This document shows, piece after piece, positions 34,678 to 45,574 of a stretch of 50,702 nucleotides of DNA. Source of the stretch: Variovorax soli NBRC 106424. GTDB lineage: Bacteria; Pseudomonadota; Gammaproteobacteria; Burkholderiales; Burkholderiaceae_C. The notes under the pieces were generated by a model that saw only the letters and a program-made list of their open reading frames with translations, made no database searches and had not been told where the DNA came from. Every line of letters begins with the position of its first letter. Position 1 is the first letter of the stretch. The stretch spans positions 1-50,702 of the forward strand of contig NZ_BCUU01000031.1 in the NCBI RefSeq assembly GCF_001591385.1. Direction: 5' to 3'. Both the position numbers and the translations under genes were made by a program.

Positions 34678-36669
34678 ATGACCATTCCCGCATCCTTCAT
34701 CCAGGAGCTGATCGCTCGCGCCGACATCGTCGAGATCGTCGGCCGCTACGTGCCGCTCAAGAAGGGCGGGGCCAACTTCATGGGGCTGTGCCCGTTCCAC
34801 GGGGAAAAATCGCCCTCGTTCTCGGTGAGCCCGACCAAGCAGTTCTATCACTGCTTCGGCTGCGGCGCGCACGGCAACGCGATCGGCTTTCTCATGGAGC
34901 ATGCCGGCATGGGCTTCGTGGAGGCGGTGCACGACCTGGCCGGCCAGTACGGCCTGCAGGTGCCCGAGGATGATCGCTCCTCGCCGCAGGACCGCGCCGC
35001 CGCCGCGGCCCAGCGCCAGAAGCAGGCCACCCTGAGCGAGGTGCTGGAAAAGGCTGGCGAGGCCTACAGGGCGCAGCTCAAGCGCTCGGATCGGGCGATC
35101 AACTACTTCAAGGGCCGTGGCCTGTCGGGCGAGATCGCCAAGCGCTTCGGCCTGGGCTATGCGCCCGAGGGCTGGCGCTCACTGGCCAGCGTGTTCCCCG
35201 ACTACGAGGAGCCGCTGCTGGTCGAAAGCGGCCTGGTCATCGCCTCGGAAGAAGGCGACGGCAAGCGCTACGACCGCTTCCGCGACCGGGTGATGTTCCC
35301 CATCCGCAACGTCAAGGGCGAATGCATCGGCTTCGGCGGGCGGGTGCTGGGCGACGAAAAGCCCAAGTACCTCAATTCGCCCGAAACGCCGGTGTTCAGC
35401 AAGGGCCGCGAGCTCTACGGCCTGTTCGAGGCACGCACCGCGCTGCGCGAAAAGGGCTACGCGCTGGTCACCGAGGGCTACATGGACGTGGTGGCCCTGG
35501 CGCAGCTGGGCTTTCCCAACGCGGTGGCCACGCTGGGCACGGCGTGCACCAACGAACACGTCCAGAAGCTGTTCCGCTTCACTGACTCGGTGGTGTTCAG
35601 CTTCGACGGCGACGCCGCCGGCCGGCGCGCGGCGCGCAAGGCGCTCGATGCCGCCCTGCCCTTTGCCAGCGACGTGCGCACCATCAAGTTCCTGTTCCTG
35701 CCCGCGGAGCACGACCCCGACAGCTTCATTCGCGAATTCGGGGCCGATGCCTTCGCCCGTTTCGTGGGCGAGGCCACCCCGCTGTCGCGCTTCATGCTCG
35801 AGGCCGCCCGCGAAGGCTGCGACCTGGGCAGCGCCGAAGGCCGCGCCCACCTGAGCAGCAACATCGGCCCGATGTGGAGCGCCCTGCCCGAAGGCGCGCT
35901 CAAGCGCCAGCTGCTGGGCGAGATCGCCGGCCTGGTGCAACTCGGGGCGCAGGAACTGTCGCAGCTGTGGGCGCCGGCCGCGGCGCCACCTCGCCGTGCC
36001 GCATCGTCTTCCGGCCATGACGCCCCGCCCCCTTGGGAAGCGCCTTCCGAGCCTTACTGGGAAGGCAGTGGCGAGGGTGGACAGTGGCAATCGGACTACG
36101 GCGCTGGCAGCGGCAGTGGCACCGGCGAACGGCGCAGCTGGGGCGGCGGCAAGTTCAAGAACCGCCGGCAGCAGCCCTACCGCCCCCGTTCCCAGGGCCC
36201 GCGCGTCCAGCCGCCCAGCCGGCAGGAAGTGGCGGCACGCCTGCTGCTGTCCAACATGGCACCCTGGGAGGGCCTGTCGCACGAGCTGCACACCGTACTG
36301 TGCGACCTGCCGGGCGAGCTGGGCGAACTTTTTCGCTGGATCGACGCCCAACACCATGAGCACGGAACGCTGCCCTGGGCTGCGTTGCGGGAGGGCCTGC
36401 GCGGCCTGCCGATCGAAGCGCTGGCACTGCGCCTGATGACCGGCCCCGACGGCGCGCCGGTGGGCGACTTGGAAGCCGAAGCCCCCGCAGCCGGCCAGGC
36501 GGCGCCCGACACGGCCGCCGAGTTGAAGGACGTGCTGGCGCGCATGCTGATCGATCGATTGGGCGCCCAATTGACCGAGACGGCCAACGCCTTCGGAACC
36601 GACCCCGGCGCCCCGGAGCGCTACCGGGCGCTCGAAGCGCGCCGGCGGGAGCTGCAGGCCAGCCTGTAG
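34678..36669 (+). CDS. dnaG: DNA primase
   Basis: Makes RNA primers for replication. The 663-residue protein has the zinc-binding domain (Cys38, His41, Cys59, Cys62), the RNA polymerase domain with GFGGRVLGDEKPKYLNSPET, the TOPRIM motif VTEGYMDVVALAQLG and the Asp pair in SFDGDAAGRRAARKAL, then a Gly/Ser/Pro-rich linker (about 430-510) and a C-terminal DnaB-binding helical domain. ATG at 34678 is chosen over a TTG 15 bases upstream. It precedes rpoD as in the macromolecular-synthesis operon, but rpsU is absent upstream. Confidence 0.96.
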   Translation: MTIPASFIQELIARADIVEIVGRYVPLKKGGANFMGLCPFHGEKSPSFSVSPTKQFYHCFGCGAHGNAIGFLMEHAGMGFVEAVHDLAGQYGLQVPEDDRSSPQDRAAAAAQRQKQATLSEVLEKAGEAYRAQLKRSDRAINYFKGRGLSGEIAKRFGLGYAPEGWRSLASVFPDYEEPLLVESGLVIASEEGDGKRYDRFRDRVMFPIRNVKGECIGFGGRVLGDEKPKYLNSPETPVFSKGRELYGLFEARTALREKGYALVTEGYMDVVALAQLGFPNAVATLGTACTNEHVQKLFRFTDSVVFSFDGDAAGRRAARKALDAALPFASDVRTIKFLFLPAEHDPDSFIREFGADAFARFVGEATPLSRFMLEAAREGCDLGSAEGRAHLSSNIGPMWSALPEGALKRQLLGEIAGLVQLGAQELSQLWAPAAAPPRRAASSSGHDAPPPWEAPSEPYWEGSGEGGQWQSDYGAGSGSGTGERRSWGGGKFKNRRQQPYRPRSQGPRVQPPSRQEVAARLLLSNMAPWEGLSHELHTVLCDLPGELGELFRWIDAQHHEHGTLPWAALREGLRGLPIEALALRLMTGPDGAPVGDLEAEAPAAGQAAPDTAAELKDVLARMLIDRLGAQLTETANAFGTDPGAPERYRALEARRRELQASL

Positions 36670-36726
36670 CAGAAAGGCTTTAGCGGCCGCGGCGGGAGCC
36701 CGCCAGGAAAAACAGCACAACACCTG

Positions 36727-36753
36727 CTTGAAAAAGCAGCAAAACGCTATAAT
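36727..36753 (+). promoter_or_regulatory. rpoD promoter candidate
   Basis: A perfect TATAAT (36748-36753) lies 267 bases before rpoD. The nearest -35-like element is CTTGAAA (36727-36733), 14 bases upstream of the -10: short for a housekeeping promoter but identical to the heat-shock sigma-32 -35 consensus. The usual CCCCAT -10 of sigma-32 is not seen, so the class is open. Confidence 0.5.
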
Positions 36754-36759
36754 GTAAGG

Positions 36760-37020
36760 CTTCGTGCACGACAGAAATGTCTGCATGAGCTGGCAAGAGC
36801 GACAGCAGCACCTCCGGGCCGGCCCCTAAGCGCAATGCACTCCCTTCTGACGGGATCAGGGCCAATACACCGCAAGGACTGCACACCAAATGATCGCCCA
36901 CACCCTTGCCGGTGCTCCGTGAACGGGGGCTTTGCGCCTTCCCGTTGCACCTGTTCCCTGCCTGCGCCGGGTTAGTGGCGCCTATGTGAATCCGCTAGTC
37001 ATCTTGATGTTCGAGGTCGT
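36760..37020 (+). ncRNA. Long structured 5' leader of rpoD (predicted)
   Basis: The 351-base gap 36670-37020 is the longest gene-free stretch. Downstream of the TATAAT box it holds a hairpin with a GAAA tetraloop (36765-36785: TGCA, bulged C, GACA, GAAA, TGTC, TGCA); a possible 10-codon reading frame (36890-36922); and a strong hairpin (36919-36950: GTGAACGGG with CCCGTTGCAC, and an inner GGC/GCC). No T-run follows the second hairpin. The arrangement suggests translational or processing control of rpoD; predicted from sequence only. Confidence 0.4.
36890..36922 (+). CDS. Possible leader peptide in the rpoD 5' region
   Basis: ATG at 36890 opens a 10-codon frame (MIAHTLAGAP) ending TGA at 36920-36922. 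An AAGGA lies 11 bases before the ATG. The stop is inside the first arm of the hairpin at 36919-36950, so a ribosome ending there would melt the hairpin. Very short frames arise by chance; no translation evidence. Confidence 0.2.
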   Translation: MIAHTLAGAP

Positions 37021-39384
<2,364 letters not shown>

Positions 39385-39390
39385 CCACCC

Positions 39391-39480
39391 CCAGCCTCGC
39401 GCACTTCGTGTCGCTCGGGCACCCCCTTCGAGGGGGCAACACCTGCGGCCCGGCAAAGCCGGTTCCGCGGTGTTTCCCGA
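39391..39480 (+). repeat. Intergenic hairpin repeat, Comamonadaceae type
   Basis: Just after rpoD. It has a CCCCCT/AGGGGG hairpin (39422-39436) and a longer stem-loop (39439-39473): ACACC with GGTGT, GCGG with CCGC and CCGGC with GCCGG around an AAA loop. I recognise this motif as similar to short repeats scattered between genes of Variovorax and Acidovorax; the copy number in this genome cannot be seen from one window. Confidence 0.55.
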
Positions 39481-39494
39481 ATGGCTCCGTGCCA

Positions 39495-39530
39495 AGCGCC
39501 CGCGCAACGTCTGCCGGGCGCTTTTTCTTT
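39495..39530 (+). terminator. Terminator downstream of rpoD
   Basis: AGCGCCCG and CGGGCGCT arms around 12 bases, then TTTTTCTTT. It lies immediately before the Bcr/CflA start codon. Confidence 0.87.
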
Positions 39531-39537
39531 GCATGAA

Positions 39538-40767
39538 ATGAATCCCGACGCATCAAACATCTGGAAAGCGCCCCGCTGGGCGCTGGCCGTGCTGCTGGCG
39601 GTGCTGGGCATGCTGGGGCCGTTCTCCATCGACACCTACATCCCGGCTTTCTCGGGAATTGCCAAGTCCATCGGCGCCAGCCCGGTCGAGATGCAGCAGA
39701 CGCTGTCGGCCTACCTGTTCGGCTTTGCCTTCATGAACCTGTTCCATGGCGCGCTGTCGGACAGCTTCGGGCGCCGGCCCGTGGTGCTCAGCGGCATCGC
39801 CGTGTTCACGCTGGCCTCGCTGGGCTGCGCGCTGTCGCAGACCATCGGGCAGCTGGTGCTGTTCCGTGCCCTGCAAGGCATGGCGGCAGGCGCAGGCATC
39901 GTGGTGTCGCGCGCGGTCATCCGCGACATGTTCCCGCCGGCCGAGGCGCAGCGGGTGATGAGCCAGGTGACGATCTACTTCGGCATTGCGCCGGCCATCG
40001 CGCCGATCATCGGCGGCTTTCTTTTCGTGCACCTGGGCTGGCACAGCATCTTCTGGTTCCTGGTGGCGGTGGGCGTATTGCTCTTCGCATCCAACTGGCG
40101 GCTGCTGCCGGAAACGCTGCACGTCAACGACCGCCAGCCCTTCCATCCGGCCCACCTGCTGCGCGGCTACTGGTCGCTGTGCTCCGATCCGCGCTTCCTG
40201 CTGCTGGCGCTGGCCAGCGGCGTGCCCTTCAACGGCATGTTCCTGTACGTGCTGTCGGCGCCGGCCTTCCTGGGCGAACACCTGGCGCTGCCGCCCACAC
40301 AGTTCTTCTGGTTCTTCATCCTGACCATCGGCGGCATCATGCTGGGGGCCTGGCACAGCGGGCGCAAGGCGGGCAAGGTACAACCGAAGCGGCAGATCCG
40401 GGACGGCTTTTTCATCATGCTGCTGACCTCCATCGTCAACGTCGCGGCCAACCTGGTGTTCGCGCCGCACGTGGGCTGGGCGCTGTGGCCGCTGGGCGTG
40501 TTCGCCTACGGCTGGGCGTTGATGGTGCCGGTGGTCACCCTGCTCGTGCTGGACCTGCACCCGGAGCGGCGCGGCATGGCCTCGTCACTGCAGGCCGTGA
40601 TCGGCGCGGTGGCCAACGGCGTGGTGGCCGGCGCCGTGGCGCCGCTGGTGATGCATTCCACCGTGCTGCTGGCCTGCACCTCCTTCGGCATGCTGTCGGT
40701 GGGGCTGGTGGCCTGGTGGTGGCTGCGGCGACGCTGGCCGGAGATCGGGCGCGAGCACGCGGCCTGA
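39538..40767 (+). CDS. Bcr/CflA family multidrug efflux MFS transporter
   Basis: A 409-residue, twelve-helix proton-driven drug exporter. The Bcr/CflA subfamily signs are GPFSIDTYIPAFSGIA in helix 1, GALSDSFGRRPVVLSGI (motif A) and LFRALQGMAAGAGIVVSRAV. Typical substrates in other bacteria are bicyclomycin, chloramphenicol and sulfonamides; the substrate here is unknown. The ATG at 39538 follows the rpoD terminator with only seven bases between, so its promoter must overlap the terminator region, or expression depends on read-through. Confidence 0.92.
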   Translation: MNPDASNIWKAPRWALAVLLAVLGMLGPFSIDTYIPAFSGIAKSIGASPVEMQQTLSAYLFGFAFMNLFHGALSDSFGRRPVVLSGIAVFTLASLGCALSQTIGQLVLFRALQGMAAGAGIVVSRAVIRDMFPPAEAQRVMSQVTIYFGIAPAIAPIIGGFLFVHLGWHSIFWFLVAVGVLLFASNWRLLPETLHVNDRQPFHPAHLLRGYWSLCSDPRFLLLALASGVPFNGMFLYVLSAPAFLGEHLALPPTQFFWFFILTIGGIMLGAWHSGRKAGKVQPKRQIRDGFFIMLLTSIVNVAANLVFAPHVGWALWPLGVFAYGWALMVPVVTLLVLDLHPERRGMASSLQAVIGAVANGVVAGAVAPLVMHSTVLLACTSFGMLSVGLVAWWWLRRRWPEIGREHAA

Positions 40768-40776
40768 TCAGAATCC

Positions 40777-40822
40777 GTTTCTCATTCTGTACAAACGTCC
40801 GATCTTGTACAGAATGAGAAAC
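40777..40822. repeat. Perfect 18-bp inverted repeat between convergent genes
   Basis: Arms 40777-40794 (GTTTCTCATTCTGTACAA) and 40805-40822 are exact reverse complements around the 10-base loop ACGTCCGATC. The element is AT-rich compared with its surroundings and is flanked by an AATCCG direct repeat (40772-40777 and 40825-40830). It lies in the 63-base gap between the Bcr/CflA gene and livF, downstream of both. No T-run follows, so it is not a classical terminator. Confidence 0.9.
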
Positions 40823-40830
40823 ACAATCCG

Positions 40831-41559
40831 CTAGCGCGCAACGCCTAGCAGTCGCCCCAGCACTTCCGGCTGCGCCTTCAGCACGTCGGCCTTGTCGGCA
40901 TGCACGATGGTCCCGTGGTCCAGCACCACCGCCTCGTCGGAAATGGCGAGGATGGCCTGCGGATGCTGCTCCACGATGATGGCGGCCAGGCCTTCCCCCT
41001 GCGTGATGCGGCGGATGGCGCGCAGCAGTTCTTCCACGATGATGGGCGCCAGCCCTTCCAGCGGTTCGTCCAGCAGCAGGATGCGCGGGTTGAGCACCAG
41101 CGCCCGGCCCACGGCCAGCATCTGCTGCTCGCCACCCGACAGCTGCGTGCCCAGGTTGCCCTTGCGCTCGGCCAGGCGCGGGAACATTTCGTACACCCGC
41201 GCCGGCGTCCAGGCCTGCTTGCTGCCCGATCGCGCCGGCCGCTCCACCGCCGTGAGGTTCTCGTGCACGGTGAGCGACTTGAAGATGTTGCGCTCCTGCG
41301 GCACCCAGCCGATGCCGGCCGCGGCGCGCTGGTGCGGTGCCAGCTTGTGCAGCGGCAGGCCCGCCAACTGGATGCTGCCGCCATGCTGGCGGGTGACGCC
41401 GGCCAGGGTGTTGATGAGCGTGGTCTTGCCGGTGCCGTTGCGGCCCAGCAGGGCCAGCGTCTGACCTTCGGCCAGCTTGAGCGAAACATCGTGGATCACC
41501 ACGGCCTCGCCATAGCCGGCGCTGAGCTGCTCGGTCTGCAGAAGCACTTGATCAGCCAT
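40831..41559 (-). CDS. livF: Branched-chain amino-acid-type ABC transporter ATPase LivF
   Basis: A 242-residue ATPase. Walker A is LGRNGTGKTTLINTL, signature LSGGEQQMLAVGRAL, Walker B RILLLDEPLEGLAP and the His switch EQH. LivF-type features are the short length and the IGWVPQERNIFKSLTVHENL segment. It is the last gene of the livKHMGF-order cluster, its ATG overlapping livG's end by eight bases. The actual substrate (branched amino acid, amide, urea or aromatic acid) is not decided by sequence. Confidence 0.92.
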   Translation of the reverse strand: MADQVLLQTEQLSAGYGEAVVIHDVSLKLAEGQTLALLGRNGTGKTTLINTLAGVTRQHGGSIQLAGLPLHKLAPHQRAAAGIGWVPQERNIFKSLTVHENLTAVERPARSGSKQAWTPARVYEMFPRLAERKGNLGTQLSGGEQQMLAVGRALVLNPRILLLDEPLEGLAPIIVEELLRAIRRITQGEGLAAIIVEQHPQAILAISDEAVVLDHGTIVHADKADVLKAQPEVLGRLLGVAR

Positions 41560-42319
41560 GTGCGACCTCGCCGTGGCCGAGGTAGACCTCCTTGACCTTC
41601 GCGTCGTTGGCAATGCTGTCGGGGTCGCCTTCGGTGAGAAGGGTGCCGTTGACCAGCACCGTCATGCGGTCGGCAAAACTGAAAACCAGGTCCATGTCGT
41701 GTTCGATCAGCAGCACCGAGACATCGGCCGGCAAGGCGGCCACGGTCTGCAGCAATTCCTCTCGCTCGCCCGCTGGCACGCCGGCCACCGGTTCGTCCAG
41801 CAGCAGCACCTTGGGCTCGCAGGCCAGGGCAATGGCGATTTCGAGCAGGCGACGCTTGCCGTAGGCCAGGTGCTTCGTCTGCACCTGCGCCACGTCGGCC
41901 AGGCGGAATTGCTCCAACAGCTGGGCCGCGCGCTCGGCCACCGCCTTGGCGCTGCCCAGCGGCTTCCACCACTGGCGTCCGAGCCCTGCGTGCTGCGACA
42001 CCACCAGCGCCAGCGTTTCCAGCGGCGTCATCGAATCGAAGAGCTGGTTGATCTGGAAGGTGCGCACCATGCCCCGCGCCACGCGCTGGTGGGGCGCCAG
42101 GCGGGTGATGTCCTCGCCCAGCAGCTCAATGCGGCCTTGCGTGGGCGTGAGCACGCCGGTCAGGATGTTGATGAGGGTCGTCTTGCCGGCACCGTTGGGG
42201 CCGATCAGCGCATGCCGCGCACCCGGGCGCAGCTGCAGCGACACGTTGTTCGTGGCGGTGATGCCGCCGAAGCGCATCACCAGCCCGCTCGCGGAAAGCA
42301 CGGGAGCTGCACTGCTCAT
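41552..42319 (-). CDS. livG: Branched-chain amino-acid-type ABC transporter ATPase LivG
   Basis: A 255-residue ATPase with Walker A IGPNGAGKTTLINILTG, the LivG-type VARTF-like segment VARGMVRTFQINQLFDSMTP, a Walker B KVLLLDEPVAG and C-terminal BCA extension VNGTLLTEGDPDSIANDAKV. The signature motif reads LAYGKRRLLEIA in place of LSGGQ, which is common in LivG. The ATG overlaps livM's stop (ATGA). Confidence 0.92.
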   Translation of the reverse strand: MSSAAPVLSASGLVMRFGGITATNNVSLQLRPGARHALIGPNGAGKTTLINILTGVLTPTQGRIELLGEDITRLAPHQRVARGMVRTFQINQLFDSMTPLETLALVVSQHAGLGRQWWKPLGSAKAVAERAAQLLEQFRLADVAQVQTKHLAYGKRRLLEIAIALACEPKVLLLDEPVAGVPAGEREELLQTVAALPADVSVLLIEHDMDLVFSFADRMTVLVNGTLLTEGDPDSIANDAKVKEVYLGHGEVAHG

Positions 42320-43308
42320 GCCTTGGCCCCCTTCCTGGCCGAACGGCCGCCGAACCAGGTCCAGGGCCGCAGTAGCCGCTCGCGTCCCACCAGCACCAGC
42401 AGCACCAGGATCAGGCCGATCCAGAACATCCAGTACTGCGGCGTGACGGCCGAGAGCCAGTCCTGCAGCACCTTGAATACGATGGCACCGGCCACGCCGC
42501 CGTAGAGCCAGCCTACGCCGCCGATCACCAGCATCAGCATCACGTCGGCCGAGCGGTCGAAGGCCAGCACGTCCAGCGAGGCGAAGCCCGTGGTCTGCGC
42601 CAGCAGTGCGCCCGCAGCACCGGCCACCGCGCCAGCGATGGTGTAGATCACGGCCAGGCGCGAGATCACGGGCACGCCGATGGCCATGGCGCGCAGCCGG
42701 TTGTCGCGGATCGCCTTGAGCGTGGCACCGAAGGGCGAATGCACGATGCGCCGCATGACGAGGAAGAGCACGAAAGCCACCGAGATCGAATACCACGCAG
42801 CCGTCTGGCCGAACAGGTCGAACTCGAACTTGCCCAGCACCGGCCCCATGACCACGCCCTGCAGTCCGTCGGCGCCGCCGGTGAGCCAGTCGAGCTTGTT
42901 CGCCAGCTCCAGCAGCAGCAGGGCCGTGCCCAGCGTGACCATCAGGCGGGTGAGGTCCGTGCCGCGCAGGATGGTGACGCTGGCCACCGCGCCCAGCAGC
43001 GCAGACGCCAGGATGGCGGCGAGCAGGCCCACCGTCGGATCGGGCATCACATGCTTGGCGAACAGCGCGGCGACGTAGGCGCCGAAACCGAAGAAGGCCG
43101 CATGGCCCAGCGACACGATGCCGGTGTAGCCCAGGATCAGGTCCAGCGACATCGCGAACAGCGCGACGATGGCGATCTCGTTGATCATCAACGCATGCGA
43201 GGGCGTGACGGCCGGCAGCGCGAAGGCCAGCGCCCACACGGCGAATTCCCAGGGGCGCCAGCGCGCGTTGCGCAGCAACCCTGCCTGCAGCTCGGAAGGT
43301 GTGCTCAT
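42316..43308 (-). CDS. livM: Branched-chain amino-acid-type ABC transporter permease LivM
   Basis: A 330-residue permease with about nine helices. Family motifs are NEIAIVALFAMSLDLILGYTGIVSLGHAAFFG near residue 45-75 and the coupling region MRRIVHSPFGATLKAIRDNRLRAMAIGV. The start overlaps the livH stop by one base (TGATG). Confidence 0.93.
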   Translation of the reverse strand: MSTPSELQAGLLRNARWRPWEFAVWALAFALPAVTPSHALMINEIAIVALFAMSLDLILGYTGIVSLGHAAFFGFGAYVAALFAKHVMPDPTVGLLAAILASALLGAVASVTILRGTDLTRLMVTLGTALLLLELANKLDWLTGGADGLQGVVMGPVLGKFEFDLFGQTAAWYSISVAFVLFLVMRRIVHSPFGATLKAIRDNRLRAMAIGVPVISRLAVIYTIAGAVAGAAGALLAQTTGFASLDVLAFDRSADVMLMLVIGGVGWLYGGVAGAIVFKVLQDWLSAVTPQYWMFWIGLILVLLVLVGRERLLRPWTWFGGRSARKGAKA

Positions 43309-44180
43309 CACTTCCCCCCCTTGCGCGTGAACAGGCCTTGCGGGCGCCACAGAAGAATGACGATCATCAGCAGGTAGACGGTGAAGGCCCCCATCTTGGG
43401 GATGAAGTACTTGCCGCCCACGTCGGCAATGCCCAGCAGCAGCGCCGCCAGCAGCGGCCCGGTGATCGACGAGGTGCCGCCCACCGAGACCACGATCAGG
43501 AAATAGATCATGTACTTGAGCGGGAAGGTCGGGTCCAGCCCCAGGATCTCGGCGCCCAGCGCACCCCCCAGGCCGGCCAGGCCCGAGCCCACCGCGAAGG
43601 TCAGCAGGAACACGATGTTGACGTTGATGCCCAGGCCGGAGGCCACGCGCGGGTCGTCCACCGCGGCTCGCAGGCGGCTGCCGAAACGCGTCTTCGAAAG
43701 AATCAGCTGCAGCACCACGGTGAGCACCGCGCACACCGCAATGATGAAGAGGCGATAGTGCCCCATGCCCAGCAGCAAGGCGCCGTCGCCGATCTCGGTG
43801 CGCCCGCGCAGCCACTCGGGCAGGTGGATGTTCTGCTGCGACGAACCCACAAAGTAGTCGATGGCCGCCACCGACATGAAGGCCAGGCCGATGGAGAACA
43901 GCACCTGGTCCAGGTGCGCCTTGCCGTACATCGGCCGGTACAGCGTGCGCTCCAGCACCGCGCCCAGCAATCCCACGACGATGAAGGACAGCGGCAGGCA
44001 TAGCAGGAACGGCACGCCCAGCTTCTGCATCGCGTACACGGTGAGGTAGCCGCCGGCCATGGCAAAAGCGCCGTGCGCCAGGTTGATGAAGTTCATCAAG
44101 CCCAGCGTCACGGCCAGCCCGACCGCGAGAACGAAGAGCAGCATGCCGTAGGCGATGCCGTCGAAAAGAATGGTCAGCAT
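43308..44180 (-). CDS. livH: Branched-chain amino-acid-type ABC transporter permease LivH
   Basis: A 290-residue permease with about eight helices. It starts MLTILFDGIAYGMLLFVLAV and has LGLMNFINLAHGAFAMAGGY, the standard LivH segment, and the cytoplasmic coupling stretch RFGSRLRAAVDDPRVASGLG. It is separated from the binding-protein gene by 63 bases that carry a palindromic repeat. Confidence 0.93.
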   Translation of the reverse strand: MLTILFDGIAYGMLLFVLAVGLAVTLGLMNFINLAHGAFAMAGGYLTVYAMQKLGVPFLLCLPLSFIVVGLLGAVLERTLYRPMYGKAHLDQVLFSIGLAFMSVAAIDYFVGSSQQNIHLPEWLRGRTEIGDGALLLGMGHYRLFIIAVCAVLTVVLQLILSKTRFGSRLRAAVDDPRVASGLGINVNIVFLLTFAVGSGLAGLGGALGAEILGLDPTFPLKYMIYFLIVVSVGGTSSITGPLLAALLLGIADVGGKYFIPKMGAFTVYLLMIVILLWRPQGLFTRKGGK

Positions 44181-44188
44181 GTGTCTTG

Positions 44189-44235
44189 CTCCCTCTCCCC
44201 CCGGGAGAGGGCTGGGGTGAGGGCAGAGGGGAGAG
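44189..44235. repeat. REP-like palindrome CTCCCTCTCCC / GGGAGAGGG
   Basis: CCCTCTCCC and GGGAGAGGG arms with GCTGGGGTGAGGG after them, then a second GGGGAGAGGG. This is a widespread extragenic palindrome in proteobacteria. It lies between the binding protein and permease genes, where such repeats often tune relative mRNA levels. Confidence 0.75.
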
Positions 44236-44243
44236 GGTTCTGG

Positions 44244-45416
44244 TTACTTCTCTTTGCCGGGGTCTTTCACGGCCTTGATCACGTCGAACTCGACGTTGTA
44301 GAGCTGGCCGTTCTTCTTCTCGACCTTGCGCAGGTACACGTCCTGCACGATGTCGCGCGTCTGCGCATCGATCAGCACCTGGCCGCGCGGGCTTTCGAAC
44401 ACCTGGCCCTTCATGCCGGCCAGCAGCGCGTCGCCGCCGCCCTTGCCCTTGGTGGACTTCAGCGCTTCATAGATGACGCGCATGCCGTCGTAGCCGCCCA
44501 CGCCCATGAAGTTGGGACGCATGCCCTTGTTGGCCTTCTCGAAGGCCTCCACGAACTTCTTGTTCAGCGCCGAGTTGTGGTCCGCCGAGTAATGGTGGGT
44601 GGTGACCACGCCCAGCGCGCCGTCGCCCATGTCGTTGAGTTGATCGTCGTCCGTCACGTCGCCGGTGGCGATCAGCTTGATGCCGGCCTTGTCCATGCCG
44701 CGCTCTGCGAACTGCTTCATCACCGCCGCGCCGGCGCCCGAGGGCACGAACACGAACAGCGCATCGGGCTTGGCATCGCGCACCTTCTGCAGGAACGGCG
44801 CGAAGTCGGGGTTGCGCAGCGGCACGCGCAGCTTCTCGATCACCTTGCCGCCGTTGAGCGCGAAGCGCTCGCTGAAATACTTCTCGGCGTCGTTGCCGGG
44901 GCCGTAGTCGGACACCAGCGTCACCACCGACTTGATGCCGTTCTTGGGCGCCCAGTCGCCCATGGCCACCGACACCTGCGGCAGCGTGAAGCTGGTGCGC
45001 ACGATGTAAGGCGATGCATTGGTGATCGACGACGTGGCGGCAGCCATCACCACCAGCGGCGTCTTCGACTGCGTGGCCAGCGGCGCGGTGGCCATGGCCG
45101 AGGGCGTGATGCCCATGCCGGCCAGCACATCCACCTTGTCGTTCACGATGAGTTCCTGCGCCAGGCGCTTGGTCACGTCCGGCAGGCTGGTGTCGTCCTT
45201 GACGATCAGCTCGATCTTGCGGCCGGCCACCGTGTCGCCGTTCTGTGCCATGTACAGGCGCGCAGCCGCCTCGATCTGGCGGCCGGTGCTGGCCTGCTGG
45301 CCGGTCATGGGCAGCACCAAGCCGATCTTGAAGGGAGCGCTCTGCGCCAGCGCCAGCGGCGCGGCCAGTGCCACTGCGGTCAGGCCGCAGACCTGAATGA
45401 GATGACGGCGTTTCAT
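44244..45416 (-). CDS. livK: Periplasmic branched-chain amino-acid-type substrate-binding protein
   Basis: A 390-residue periplasmic-binding protein of the type I (leucine/isoleucine/valine) fold. A signal peptide covers about residues 1-25 (GLTAVALAAPLALAQS). The mature start FKIGLVLPMTGQQAS and VVTLVSDYGPGNDAEKYFSE fit the family. Many such proteins in Variovorax bind aromatic or organic acids, so ligand is open. As first gene of the unit, it is expected to be made in excess over the permeases. Confidence 0.92.
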   Translation of the reverse strand: MKRRHLIQVCGLTAVALAAPLALAQSAPFKIGLVLPMTGQQASTGRQIEAAARLYMAQNGDTVAGRKIELIVKDDTSLPDVTKRLAQELIVNDKVDVLAGMGITPSAMATAPLATQSKTPLVVMAAATSSITNASPYIVRTSFTLPQVSVAMGDWAPKNGIKSVVTLVSDYGPGNDAEKYFSERFALNGGKVIEKLRVPLRNPDFAPFLQKVRDAKPDALFVFVPSGAGAAVMKQFAERGMDKAGIKLIATGDVTDDDQLNDMGDGALGVVTTHHYSADHNSALNKKFVEAFEKANKGMRPNFMGVGGYDGMRVIYEALKSTKGKGGGDALLAGMKGQVFESPRGQVLIDAQTRDIVQDVYLRKVEKKNGQLYNVEFDVIKAVKDPGKEK

Positions 45417-45574
45417 GAAAAGGATCTCCTTATCGAAGGGACAGGCAAAGCCCAGCTATTTTCAACAATTTGCAACACTCGCGTTTCGCCGCTATCCCCT
45501 AGAGCGCGCGCCGGGGTGAGCTTTGCTGCGCGTTATACGCCCAAGTTGCGCGATGATCGCGCACGTGGGGCCAC

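Noticed and set aside
41552..43237. Possible LivM-LivG fusion in one frame
   Set aside because: The upstream part is a shadow of livM; livG has its own ATG overlapping the livM stop as ATGA.
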